Source: Desarmillaria ectypa (taxonomy: Eukaryota > Basidiomycota > Agaricomycetes > Agaricales > Physalacriaceae). Taken from it: a stretch of 64,000 nucleotides of DNA. The stretch spans positions 1-64,000 of the forward strand of contig JAUDYN010000013.1 in the NCBI GenBank assembly GCA_030407005.1, written 5' to 3'. A program made the translations under genes and the position numbers. Each line of letters opens with the position of its first letter. Position 1 is the stretch's first letter. Positions 33,691-43,129 of this stretch are shown piece after piece. Below the pieces are notes generated by a model, which made no database searches, was not told the origin of the DNA, and worked only from the letters and a program-made list of their open reading frames with translations.

Positions 33691-34698
33691 TATGTGCAAT
33701 TTGTTGCTTTTTCTTTACAATTATCTAAGATTTCTACCACCATGTCATGTCTTTGACCTACCTCTGCTCTGGCAATATATGCCGATTCATAGTCAGTTCT
33801 CGGGTTGAAGACCCCCCCATGGGTGGCAGATCCTTTACACGACCTCGACTACTGTTCCCATTACTCCTACCCTTCCTGTTAAATGCATGCTGCCTCAAAC
33901 ATTGGACTTAGGGTGGACAACGAGTTACATGGCCCTTCGAAGCTGAAATACTCTTGCGGGACCATTTAGCTCCAGAATCGGAGCTGTGCCCAACTGAGAT
34001 TCTTACTTATATCCTTTGTTTTTAAGCCTGAGATACAGTATGTTCCTATATCCTTTGCATTCTCAAGCTTTCGCTAATGCACCCCAAGCGGTGCGATGTA
34101 TCCCCCCTCGAATGCGACTATCAATGCAAACATTCCGAACCTGAAGAGTCTGGACTTCTGACTGGTTTTTTTGACGTTTCAAAGAATATCATTTTGCGAA
34201 GCGTCTTTACCTTCGGGCAATGCAGTGGAAATATGTCAGGCAGATATGTCATCAGTCTTTGCTTACTGTGATTGGGGTGCAGATCAAATCGGCAGTGCTT
34301 CGCTTCAGCAGTCACAATGAGAATTTGGGCCATCATCTCAAGCTCGTCTGGTTCTTTCTCTAGAAACTCCCCCATTTTCCTGTAAGTGCACTCGTGAATA
34401 CCATGGTTTTTTTCGCTTATGATTTTTCGGGAGTAGGCAAGGCATACAGTACCCTTCAAGGTCTTGATCAGCGATTGAACAGATGTGAAGTTCCTGAACA
34501 ACGATTGCCAGTCAGTTCCCAGCGTCCTGCTCCTTCATGTGTACTCCTAATCTGCCTATCATCAGAATGTGATTTGCTCGGGTAAGGTTAGTCTCCCTCG
34601 AATGCCGTATTATCTAGTGATCGATGGAAAGTGTTATAATGCAGGGCTGCTGATGGAACGGGACATGCTGGTTCGGGAGATCTGATTATCGTTTTCCT
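33691..34698. other. Transition region without a confident gene
   Basis: CpG content returns to normal. A minus-strand ORF at 34121-34501 (126 residues, with FLEKEPDELEMMAQ) is open but matches nothing I recognise and could be chance or an exon. Confidence 0.4.
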
Positions 34699-36311
34699 TC
34701 ATCCAATACAAATGAGGACAAGGATATTACAGATGACGTCTTCTCCCCACGCAGCGATGACTCTCAGTCATTTTGCCTCGCATTGGCTGTGTCGAACTTC
34801 ATTGGGAGTATATTATCAGCCCTTGGGTCGGGGTTTATCATCTTCTGCTATGTCTTCCTTCCTGTAAAGAGACATTATAGGCATCTTCTCATCCTCAACC
34901 TGGCCGTTGCAGGTGGGTTCCAGAATCTTCCCTTCTTTGATTGTCTCTTTGTACGAACCCAGCCAATTTTGACTTTTCTAGATTTTATAAATGGCCTCAA
35001 CAACGGGATTTCAGGCGCCTTTGTGCTATCCAAATGCCAACTACTGTTGGGATTTTGCTGGAAAGTTCTAGAAGGAGCAATCCGGCATCATGCCGAGAGT
35101 CGATGAGTAAGCAAGAGAGTCGTAGAAAGTTATAGTACATTCTAGATTCTAGTGCGAAGTAGTATAAATATGAGCTCTGTAGGAGCCATAGAATAACAAT
35201 TCCTTTACATCTGGCTTTACCAGCCTGGAGTCTACCCTGCGCAACACCCAGGATTCCAACAACTACACTATACTACGGCATGCGTCGCCAAAGGTTTCGT
35301 CGGACAACTATCTGTTCAGGTTAGCGCCAGTACGCCCCCTGCCATCGGTACTTCGCCCATCGTATAAGCCTTAGGCTACGGACACGTCCATATTTGCAAT
35401 CGCAGTGGTGACTGTAATCATCGTGACGGGAACTCAAGACGGGTGGTTGAGCGAACGCACAAGGTGGAAAGTTGCTCTTGTTTGCGCTAGTACTTGGCCA
35501 CAGTCGAGGTTTTGTCGCTCTGGGAAAGGGTTATTATAGTGCGATCTCTGGCAATTGGTGGTGAGCCCTCCTGACCGTCATATTGCATTGCTTTGGCTCA
35601 CGATTGAATATTGACGTCGCCAGCTGGATACATACCGAGCCAGCGTATCTACGTTACGTGTTGACCCATGCCTGGCGATTTCTCTTCATTTTTTTCCGAA
35701 ATCGGTAAGCCTTTTCTTGTCTTTTGAATCCGCGCGGTCTCAATGATTCTCTTCTAGGGGTTTATGTATACCTATACATTCATCTCAAAAAACGCTTCCG
35801 AGCAATGAACTTCCTGATCGCTAACCAGATTAATACCTCAACGGAGTCTTCGAATCGGTCGCACTGGTCCTTCGTCCCCGCGGATGCTCCACGAAGTCCT
35901 AGACTCAAGATCCATGTGTCCCAGGTCAAGTTCAACGAGAATAATTGTTCAGGGAGGTTCCGACCTGTGGAGCAACCGGATATCACGGACGGGGAGGCGC
36001 CACCCCCAACGCAGCATTACTATCCACCGAGAACATCTATTGCTCGCGTGCACCACTCGTCAATACACGTGATGTACGAAAAAAGGCAGAGGCAGGTGGC
36101 GAAGATACTCCTACTGAACGCGTATCCCATAGCGTATATCGTGCTGTGGATACCGGGGTTGTGTAACAGGCTGGTGGAGGCGTCGGGACATACGTCAAGG
36201 GTGCTGCAGCTTATGCAGGCGACGACGCAGTTTGTGGGATTCACCAACGCGTTGACTTATGGATGGAACGAGAATGTGGCTAAAAGTATGAGGGAGGCGA
36301 CTAAATGGTGA
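34699..36311 (+). pseudogene. Git3/cAMP-receptor-like GPCR, disrupted by a solo LTR
   Basis: A seven-helix receptor of the fungal Git3/Dicty_CAR-like type, expected in the plasma membrane upstream of a G protein and cAMP signalling. Exons: 34699-34912, 34982-35044, 35262-35319, 35375-35560, 35624-35704, 35758-36311, with GT-AG introns of 53-69 bp. Visible pieces: NFIGSILSALGSGFIIFCYV (TM1), LNLAVA+DFINGLNNGISG (TM2), a CVAKGFVGQLSVQ motif (TM3), ATDTSIFAIAVVTVIIVTG (TM4), ALGKGYYSAISGNW, AWRFLFIF, GVYVYLYIHL (TM5), then LLLNAYPIAYIVLWIPG (TM6) and a last helix region. Lesions: a 217-bp LTR (35045-35261) inside the TM3 exon, and a one-base frame change in a run of seven T (35689-35695). No in-frame ATG was found at the 5' end. 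Introns and reading frame are otherwise well kept, so inactivation is probably recent. Confidence 0.85.
35045..35261. repeat. Solo LTR inserted in the receptor gene
   Basis: 217 bp, from TGTTGGGA to TCCAACA, with perfect ACTAC duplications on both sides (35040-35044, 35262-35266). It has a TATA-like element (agtataaata near 35160). Short length and ends differ from the chromoviral LTRs to the left; a Ty1/Copia origin is plausible but unproven. Confidence 0.9.
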
Positions 36312-36872
36312 CTGCATGCGTTTTTAGTTATAAACATTGTATCATTATTATTCACAACATGTATAATTGCAGCAGGGAATTTCAGGTAATGACTAAAGCT
36401 TAACCTTAATTCTGCGGAGACGAATTGAGACAGGAACGAGTTGTAGCGTAACATTTTCTGTTGGCTGCGTAACTTCGGGAGATCTGCTGGTGGCCAAGTC
36501 ACTTCATCTTGGAAGTTCGCGGTTACTGCTTTCCGATGAGACTCTGCCGTTCCTAGATTTATTTTGGTTGCGTATAGGACACTGGGAACGATGTCCGCGT
36601 TCGTTCTTACCTTCGCACTCTCTTGTTTCATGCTGCTTGCCTACACATCGACTCGATGTCAGCAATAACGAGCTCTGCGAACGAGGACTGAACCTTTACA
36701 TGAAGCTTCGGCCTTAGGAAGAGTATATATTACAAGTTCTAAAGTTCTACAAGCTCAATACATTAAACGACAGGAAGGTAGGATATGTATACAGACATAA
36801 GATCAATACACCAGATTTTCCCAAAAACACAGCGTGTACAATACAAAGTATTACTATTACAACAATAAGCAC
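36312..36872. other. Intergenic between convergent genes
   Basis: Separates the receptor pseudogene from the 3' end of the PH-like gene. No gene recognised; presumed 3' untranslated regions and terminators. Confidence 0.4.
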
Positions 36873-39200
36873 TTACCGAGGGTCAACGAAATCCAAAGTT
36901 GGATCCAAACCCCTTACAAACTTCTCCATGCCTCTCGCCAGTCCGCTCTTCTTCTTCCCTTCTACATCAGCCGACTCGTCGTGGTGGGCAGTTCTCGCCC
37001 TGTCCTTCTTTCTCTCCTTTCCCTTCCCCTTCCTCAACACGCTGCCCGACCTCCCTACACCAGTTCCCCCAAACAACAGCGACGGCATACTCGGGCGACG
37101 CGCCGGTCCCTGCTCATGTAACTGCGGCTCGTCCGACCTACTGTGTCGCAACTCACGGCCATGACTATCCACCAGCACATTCACATTCAACGCCCCCGAT
37201 CTCCTGTATAGCGACTCAGCGGAAGATGGGGACGACAGCGGAGGCGTGGTGGCAGGCGAGGCAAACGGCAGTACCGAAGTCACTACAGCTGAAGGCTCCA
37301 ATGCCATTCTCTCGGACTGCTCCTGGTAGTAGTCCCCGTCGTCCTCGTCCTCATCGTCATACTCATCGCCATTCGCTGGCTCCTGCTCACGTTCTTTCAT
37401 AGCATTAGCCTGTCTCGGCAGATCGACCATCCATCCATCCCATTCAGCCAACGAACCCGTATCGCTCTCGTCCTCTTCTACCTCTTCCTCCTCTCTTGCA
37501 TGTACTAGACCCCACATCAAGCATCCCATGGCGCCGCCAATGTTCCCTATTCCGGCTTTACGGGCACGGTGCACGAGCTCTGTGCGCCATTCGGGGAACG
37601 CCAAGGCGCCATAGTTGTGTGGCAGTGACGGAAGCAGTGAGGTCGGATGTGTCGAAGCCGACGTGGGCGGCGGAGTAGGCGGGACTGGGGTGCTAGGTGA
37701 GTTCAATGAGGGTAGAAGGGTGGAGACAAACGTCGATGCCTCGCAGATGGACAAGTGTTCATGCGGGAACAGACGATGGAGAGTACGCAACAGAGACAGG
37801 TATCCGCTGTCTTCGAGCAGGTCCAGGACGATCCATTCACCTATTTCAGACGATTTTTCTCCTGGTGGGTCGACTGAGGGTAAATCGTCATCATCTTCCG
37901 CAGAGCCACGGATTTTAATGGCTCTGTCGTGTCTGTATCGATGGCGGGGTCCATAAGGAAGGCCCAGGACTGACTTGATATCATTGTCATCGTCAAGATC
38001 ATCAACCTCCTCATCCGTTCGAGGATCGTGAGCGAACACGGGAGAAGATAGTGTTGAATCAGAGTCGTCTTCGCCGTCTGGATTAGTTGAGTCTGAGTCA
38101 TGCCCAGTTTTGCGAGGTAGGTGAGATATTGTCGATGCCCGTTTCCTCGTCCGTCGAAGGTCTACGGTCAACGATGGCTGGGGCTTCTTAGCAGGGGATA
38201 TTACAGTAAATGTCGTTGAAGGTACAGTATCCTTCTCAGACGAAACTGTTTCGACTACTGTCGATGTCGTGACGCTCGAGCGTATCTTGAACTTGGCACA
38301 AATGATTCGCATCTCCGGGGTGACCTCGATGGCGCTCTCCTTGAGGTGATCTGACCCACGAATAGCCGTTAAATGCGACAAGAAAAGTGCCTTGTGTGGA
38401 ATGGGATCCTTTGGTAAACGTGAGAATGAAATAAGAGTAATGGATGAGAACAGACTTACAGAACGGTCTTTACACAATTGCATCTGACCTTCTCTGACCA
38501 CGACCCACCGATCCTTCCACTCGAACTTGCTTTCCTTCCCCCCGTCACCCATCACGTTCTTCTTTTTCCCATTAGGATTCGTTTTCACTGCTTTTGCCCA
38601 CCCTTCCCAATAAGGCTTCGCATACTCCGCCGGCGCCGTTCTCTGCAGTTTCAGCACGACACCAACGCGATGGACCTCGAACAGCTCTCCAGGCTGAATA
38701 TCATACCAAGCAAACGTGAAATCATCTTCCAGGATCTGACCGGTCGAAAAGCGTAGTAGAGTGAGACGAGAAGGCTCATATGCAGAGCGGTGATGGGGAT
38801 GTATAGGCTCCGAGGACGAAGTAGATTTCTTCTTCCGCCTGGCCTTCAACTTAGTTGGAGGCGGCGGTTCCGCGGCAGGCAACACAGAAGTATTTGGGAG
38901 CTGAGCAGGCAGTTTCTGCACGTCCTCTCCCTCAGCATCTGCCTCGTCATCCTCCTCGTACCCACTCCCAGCCTTTGTACTGAATTCGATTGGCGATATT
39001 GGGCGATGATGCTTGGGCGGTGCGAATATAATGGGAGAAGGAGATCTGTGTCTTGGTTCTGGTACTTCAATGTTGACCTCCTCCTTGATGTGGGATATAC
39101 ATTTTGATAAAATCCAATGCTTTACCTGTTTCACCTTCCATGCAGGGTCGACGTGGGTGGTGAGCCATTGGTCGTATGGAACTGCAGGAAACGGCATCAT
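36873..39200 (-). CDS. Large low-complexity protein with a PH-like domain
   Basis: About 758 residues from ATG 39200, with one 51-bp in-frame intron (38409-38459). The N-terminus (PYDQWLTTHVDPAWKVKQVK, about residues 8-27) looks like a small folded module; then acidic and S/P-rich linker; then a PH-like region (about residues 190-300) with YWEGWAKAV, FEWKDRWVVVREGQMQLCKD, intron, DPIPHKALFLSHLTAIRG and RIICAKFKI. The rest is acidic or serine-rich, with a WIVLDLLEDSGYLSLLRTL segment, a GNIGGAMGCLMWGLVH segment and a basic tail GLARGMEKFVRGLDPTLDF. PH domains of this sort (as in fungal Skg3/Caf120 proteins) bind lipids or partners at the cell cortex; the assignment here is inference. No family name is certain. 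Confidence 0.75.
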   Translation of the reverse strand: MMPFPAVPYDQWLTTHVDPAWKVKQVKHWILSKCISHIKEEVNIEVPEPRHRSPSPIIFAPPKHHRPISPIEFSTKAGSGYEEDDEADAEGEDVQKLPAQLPNTSVLPAAEPPPPTKLKARRKKKSTSSSEPIHPHHRSAYEPSRLTLLRFSTGQILEDDFTFAWYDIQPGELFEVHRVGVVLKLQRTAPAEYAKPYWEGWAKAVKTNPNGKKKNVMGDGGKESKFEWKDRWVVVREGQMQLCKDRSVSLFSSITLISFSRLPKDPIPHKALFLSHLTAIRGSDHLKESAIEVTPEMRIICAKFKIRSSVTTSTVVETVSSEKDTVPSTTFTVISPAKKPQPSLTVDLRRTRKRASTISHLPRKTGHDSDSTNPDGEDDSDSTLSSPVFAHDPRTDEEVDDLDDDNDIKSVLGLPYGPRHRYRHDRAIKIRGSAEDDDDLPSVDPPGEKSSEIGEWIVLDLLEDSGYLSLLRTLHRLFPHEHLSICEASTFVSTLLPSLNSPSTPVPPTPPPTSASTHPTSLLPSLPHNYGALAFPEWRTELVHRARKAGIGNIGGAMGCLMWGLVHAREEEEVEEDESDTGSLAEWDGWMVDLPRQANAMKEREQEPANGDEYDDEDEDDGDYYQEQSERMALEPSAVVTSVLPFASPATTPPLSSPSSAESLYRRSGALNVNVLVDSHGRELRHSRSDEPQLHEQGPARRPSMPSLLFGGTGVGRSGSVLRKGKGKERKKDRARTAHHDESADVEGKKKSGLARGMEKFVRGLDPTLDFVDPR

Positions 39201-39402
39201 TTCGCTGGTGTAATCCTAGAAAGAGGTGCTTACTGAATCTGCAGGAAATGGATAGCAACAAAGCAGATTCATCCATCATCGTCGTGGTAGAAGAGAAGAA
39301 AGAAATGATGGAAATGATCATCATTCGAATTTAAAAATCACGTGAGAGTACAGGCGCGTCATGCTCTCGCATACTATGATCTTGATGCCACAAAATCACT
39401 GT

Positions 39403-39483
39403 GGCGCTATGGTGTAGTGGCAGCACATGGGATTCTGATGATCATGAATTCCCATAACCCAGGTTCGAACCCTGGTAGTGCCT
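39403..39483 (+). tRNA. tRNA-Gln (CTG), with a short intron
   Basis: Acceptor stem GGCGCTA pairs with TAGTGCC (one G-U); D arm GTGTAGTGGCAGCAC; anticodon stem TGGGA/TCCCA; loop TTCTGAT with anticodon CTG at 39435-39437; T arm CCAGG-TTCGAAC-CCTGG; a T run follows (39485-39488). The anticodon loop holds 17 nt, so a 10-nt intron after position 37 is inferred. The 5' half resembles other fungal tRNA-Gln genes (TATGGTGTAGTGG). Confidence 0.85.
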
Positions 39484-39876
39484 ATTTTGCTTTGTTAGAT
39501 TTATCTTTTTGTTTGATTGCTAGTAGTGCTTAGATGCTACTTTTATTATCCTATGTGAATTTGACAATTCGAGTCCTTCATTATTGAATTCGATCCATTC
39601 GATTCAGCCACACTGAGTCTTGCTCGCCTTGTAGCGGTTGACCGCTGCCGCACCCACCAATTTCAAAGGTTTATAGATTGAAAGGCTGAAGCCTTCATAA
39701 ACACAACTGAACAACAAATACTCTAGAGGGGGACGCGTATGATAAAACAGAGCATTTGAGAGGCAGACGAACATCAGCGTCGCTTGAGGAAAGACCGAAA
39801 CGGTCGGTACGAGGTAACAATATTTGGACGTGTTAAAAGACACGGAAGTAAATAGCTTCCTCCGGAATAGTCGTGG

Positions 39877-40762
39877 TCAATATTCGCTAGTACACACTTC
39901 CAGAATACCTGTGGTTTCATGTAAGGGTTGAAGCGCTGGGAGTCTTCGTCTAGCACTTTGTCTTTCGATGCATCCAAGCCCGACTAAAGTGGATTCGAAT
40001 CTCTTTAAAGCTTGGAAGATACCTTGGAAGGATCCACTGTCGGAAAAGCAAAATACTTCTTTTGAGAGCATGTTTCCTCCACCAGAGTGGGACCCGAGCC
40101 AGGCTTTCCAACAATCTTGAAGCCTTCGGCAAAACAAGTCGGCCGTACTGGGATATTCGGCCGTGATGACAGGTCTCAAGAGTAAATAGATCCCGTCTGG
40201 AGACCTCAATACCATAGCCTCTTGGTCAACCTGTACGTCTCCGACACCTTGCCTGAGTAAGGTAAATACGATCAAGCTAACGGCCACGACGACGTTCTCA
40301 CCATACCGAGCGCACAGTCCTTCATGGCAAAGGAAAAGAGCCTGAGACAAATGCTGCCCTTACAGAAGCGACCGCCCGTAAAACGATCCAAGGCCCAGCC
40401 AAAACACCACCGGCGACACTGAGGGGAGTGAATCTTCCCACATCAGATTCCACAGTCGCTTGAGTGATATGAATAAACGAACTGAAGAACAAAACGGAGA
40501 ACGACGTACATAATATACGACTGGCTACAGGTTCGAACGCTTCCCAGTCCATCAAAGGTGTAGGCAGCAGAGAGAGAATTCCCTTCACGGGTGTGTCGTT
40601 GGGAATGAAATAGATTGCGATATCTGCCCATTGGCGGTTGGGAACCTCACGGCACCATACTATGAACGCGATCATGCGAAGCCATTCTGTTGGGTGACCA
40701 GGGTCCAATGGTGGTAGAGGCGGAAAGGATCTGAGGATATCTGCGAGGGGCCTTGGAGACAT
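39877..40762 (-). CDS. Hypothetical protein, two or more exons
   Basis: ATG 40762 opens MSPRPLADILRSFPPLPPLD with EWLRMIAFIVWCREVPNRQW and a MDWEAFEPVASRIL end, followed by a GT-AG intron of about 50 bp (donor near 40508). A second open stretch (about 40350-39877) reads LCHEGLCARYGENVVVAVSLIVFTLL and ends near LEVCTSEY. How the middle is joined is unclear, so the model is approximate. No family recognised; a hydrophobic stretch (NVVVAVSLIVFTLL) could be a membrane segment. Confidence 0.45.
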
Positions 40763-41111
40763 GGTGGTGAAAAGAGTTAAATAAGCGCCCGGAGACACAG
40801 AAGCTGATGGGATCACACTTTCGCATCGTCGTCAATACCGCGGCGCAAAGGGGTCGTACATTGTTCAGTCGAGGTTTAATTCTCGTAGATCTGACCATTA
40901 TAAGGTCCATACAAAGCAAGAAAGCAAGGACATCAATGCGCGAGCAAGTAGTCGTGGTCAATATATCGTGAAATGTCGTGACAAGTCGTGAGAGGGAGGA
41001 GAGGACGAGAAATAAACAGGGCTATGTAGAAGCAGAAAGAAATAAGTTCATGTGGAAGAAAAAAAGATAATTCGCAAGAAAGGGAAATAGACGAATGAAT
41101 GTGTCGGTTTA

Positions 41112-43129
41112 CTACCGCCTTCGCGCGACAATACCTACAGCAAAGCTCTTGCGTATCAGCACCTTCAAGACAACTGCGCAGACGCCCAAGCCGACCAGCA
41201 GGATATATGAGGGTAGTCCACTGAGGGTAGTAGGCTCGACAAATCTTTCATAGTACGAAGATGTCAAGAATCGTGGTCGTTCGCCACCATTTTGCAGGGT
41301 TATCGAACGAGCACCAAACAACGCATGAAAAATCTTTCCCATATACGTCTGGGGCTCGAATGGTGTCGACACTGTCCGGGATGCTTCAGCCCGCTCCCTC
41401 TCCTCTGGTCGCTCCTTCTCCCTCTGCTCCTTCTTCTTCCGCCTCTCTTCCCTCTCCCTCTCCCTCTCCCTCTCCGCCTCTACCACTTCCATGTTCTCCA
41501 CCTTCTTCTCTACCACCTCTAATCGTGCCTTGAGCCTTTCAATTAGCTGTTTCGTCGTTTCGAGGTCTTTCTCCAGCTCCTCTATCCGCGTCCGTGCGTT
41601 GGCATCGACGGCGGGCGTAGGCCCTTTGGGAAGAGATTCTACACTAAAGTCTATATTCGTCTTGGCAATAGGACCCAGGGTGAAGAGGTCTTCCATAGTT
41701 GTTCCCGGAACAGGAAGAATCCGTTTCACAGTAACGCGTTGTATGCCATCTTCCCCATCACCATCATTGTCCTCTGCCTCTGCCTCCCAGGCATGCACAC
41801 CTATAGCCCCTCCACGCCGCTTCTTGGGTCGTTCGGTGAGGGAGGAATTATCACCTCGTTCCGTCAACAGCGGCACAGATGACAGGTAAGAATTAGCGAG
41901 AAGCTCTTCGATTGATGGTTCCTCCTCGGAGGGAGAGATAGAAAGGGAAGAGTCCGAAGGTGTTGCAGGCAGCGGACGCGGTTTGAGGGTGGCGTGAGCG
42001 CTGTCAGCGGTTTCGTAAATACTACTCCCACTACTGGTGCTCGCGTTACTCCCGCTGCGCTCACGACGAAGGTGACTGTCGGACAGTCCCTCATCGACGC
42101 TGTTACTTCGCTCAAAGGTTTCCACCATACCCTTGACACGCCCATTCCGATACCGACCACCAAAAGCCTTTCCCTTTAGGCACCTGCGTATGGGTGTATC
42201 GTTGTTTTCCAAGTCTTCAGAAGACGCGGAGCCGTTGACGAAAGGATTCGATGAGTGCGTTTCACTAAGCGAGGAAGATCTCCTACGCAAATGCCCATTC
42301 GGTGTGTGGTTGTCGTCGGATTCAGCAACAACAGAGTATGGGGAACCATCGATACCATTACCAAAGCCCCAAATGCGGCCTTTAAGTACATTTTGTCGAA
42401 GACTTCTCGAGGCCGAAAGCAGAGCAGAACGCCAGAGTTTGTTTATTTGGAATCTTAGGAAAATATTTGGTCAAATTACTGTACTTCAAAGGAGAGAAAG
42501 AATTCTACGCACTGTTCCAAGTCCTCCTCCTTCATGCGTAGGAATGACCGGCCCGTGATTCTGCTCTCCCTAACAAACGCGGCAATATCCTGGGCTACAG
42601 GCGCTGGTAGCTGCAGGGTCTCTCCAGACCGCACCTTCAGCGTTGTGGAAAGATATAAAGACAGTTGGGAAGGCGTCCATGACTTTGGGTTCGTTGGAAG
42701 ATCGTCCAGGGCAGGCAGGCGTCGCGGCCCCACCCCAGGTGGTGTAGGCAGTGTCTCCGACCGCTTAGGCTTACGAGAAGGCGATCCCTCGCTCATAGAG
42801 TCGCTGAAGACGTCACCAGTACTTCGTGAAGGAGACGGTGGTGGAATGGGCAAAGGACGTGGGAGATCCGAACTAAGGCTTCGGCTGTATCGATGTCCAC
42901 GGCCGTTCAGCTTCGACGCTGAGTTCGAGCTCGACGGGCTGGGCGATGGACTAGGAACATAATGATAGGCCGTGCTCTGCTGCGGCGGCGACGCATTCGA
43001 GTTAGAACGAGTGAGCACCCCAGTAGCGGTCGTCTTTATCGCGTAGGGATGGGCGTTGGACCGTAGCTCTTCCTTCGTTGGAGAGACAGGACGGGGAAAT
43101 GTGAACGATTGACTTTCTGTCTTGATCAT
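41112..43129 (-). CDS. SAM-domain protein with coiled coil and C-terminal membrane anchor
   Basis: 652 residues in two exons (43129-42513 and 42453-41112), joined by a 59-bp GT-AG intron (42454-42512) that splits a Gln codon. Residues 1-145 are S/P-rich. Residues about 150-225 form a SAM domain: SWTPSQLSLYLSTTL, VARESRI-like helix, GRSFLRMKEEDLEQ, then INKLWRSALLSASRSLRQ after the intron. A disordered, serine-rich middle follows, then a strongly charged coiled coil (RIEELEKDLETTKQLIERLK, then E/R repeats) and a last helix YILLVGLGVCAVVLKVLI with basic end IVARRR. This is the layout of a tail-anchored membrane protein facing the cytosol. SAM domains bind other SAM proteins or RNA. Exact orthology unknown. 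Confidence 0.85.

Noticed and set aside
1..33700. CRISPR array or tandem-repeat locus
   Set aside because: Repeats are dispersed LTRs and element copies; no regularly spaced short direct repeats were seen.
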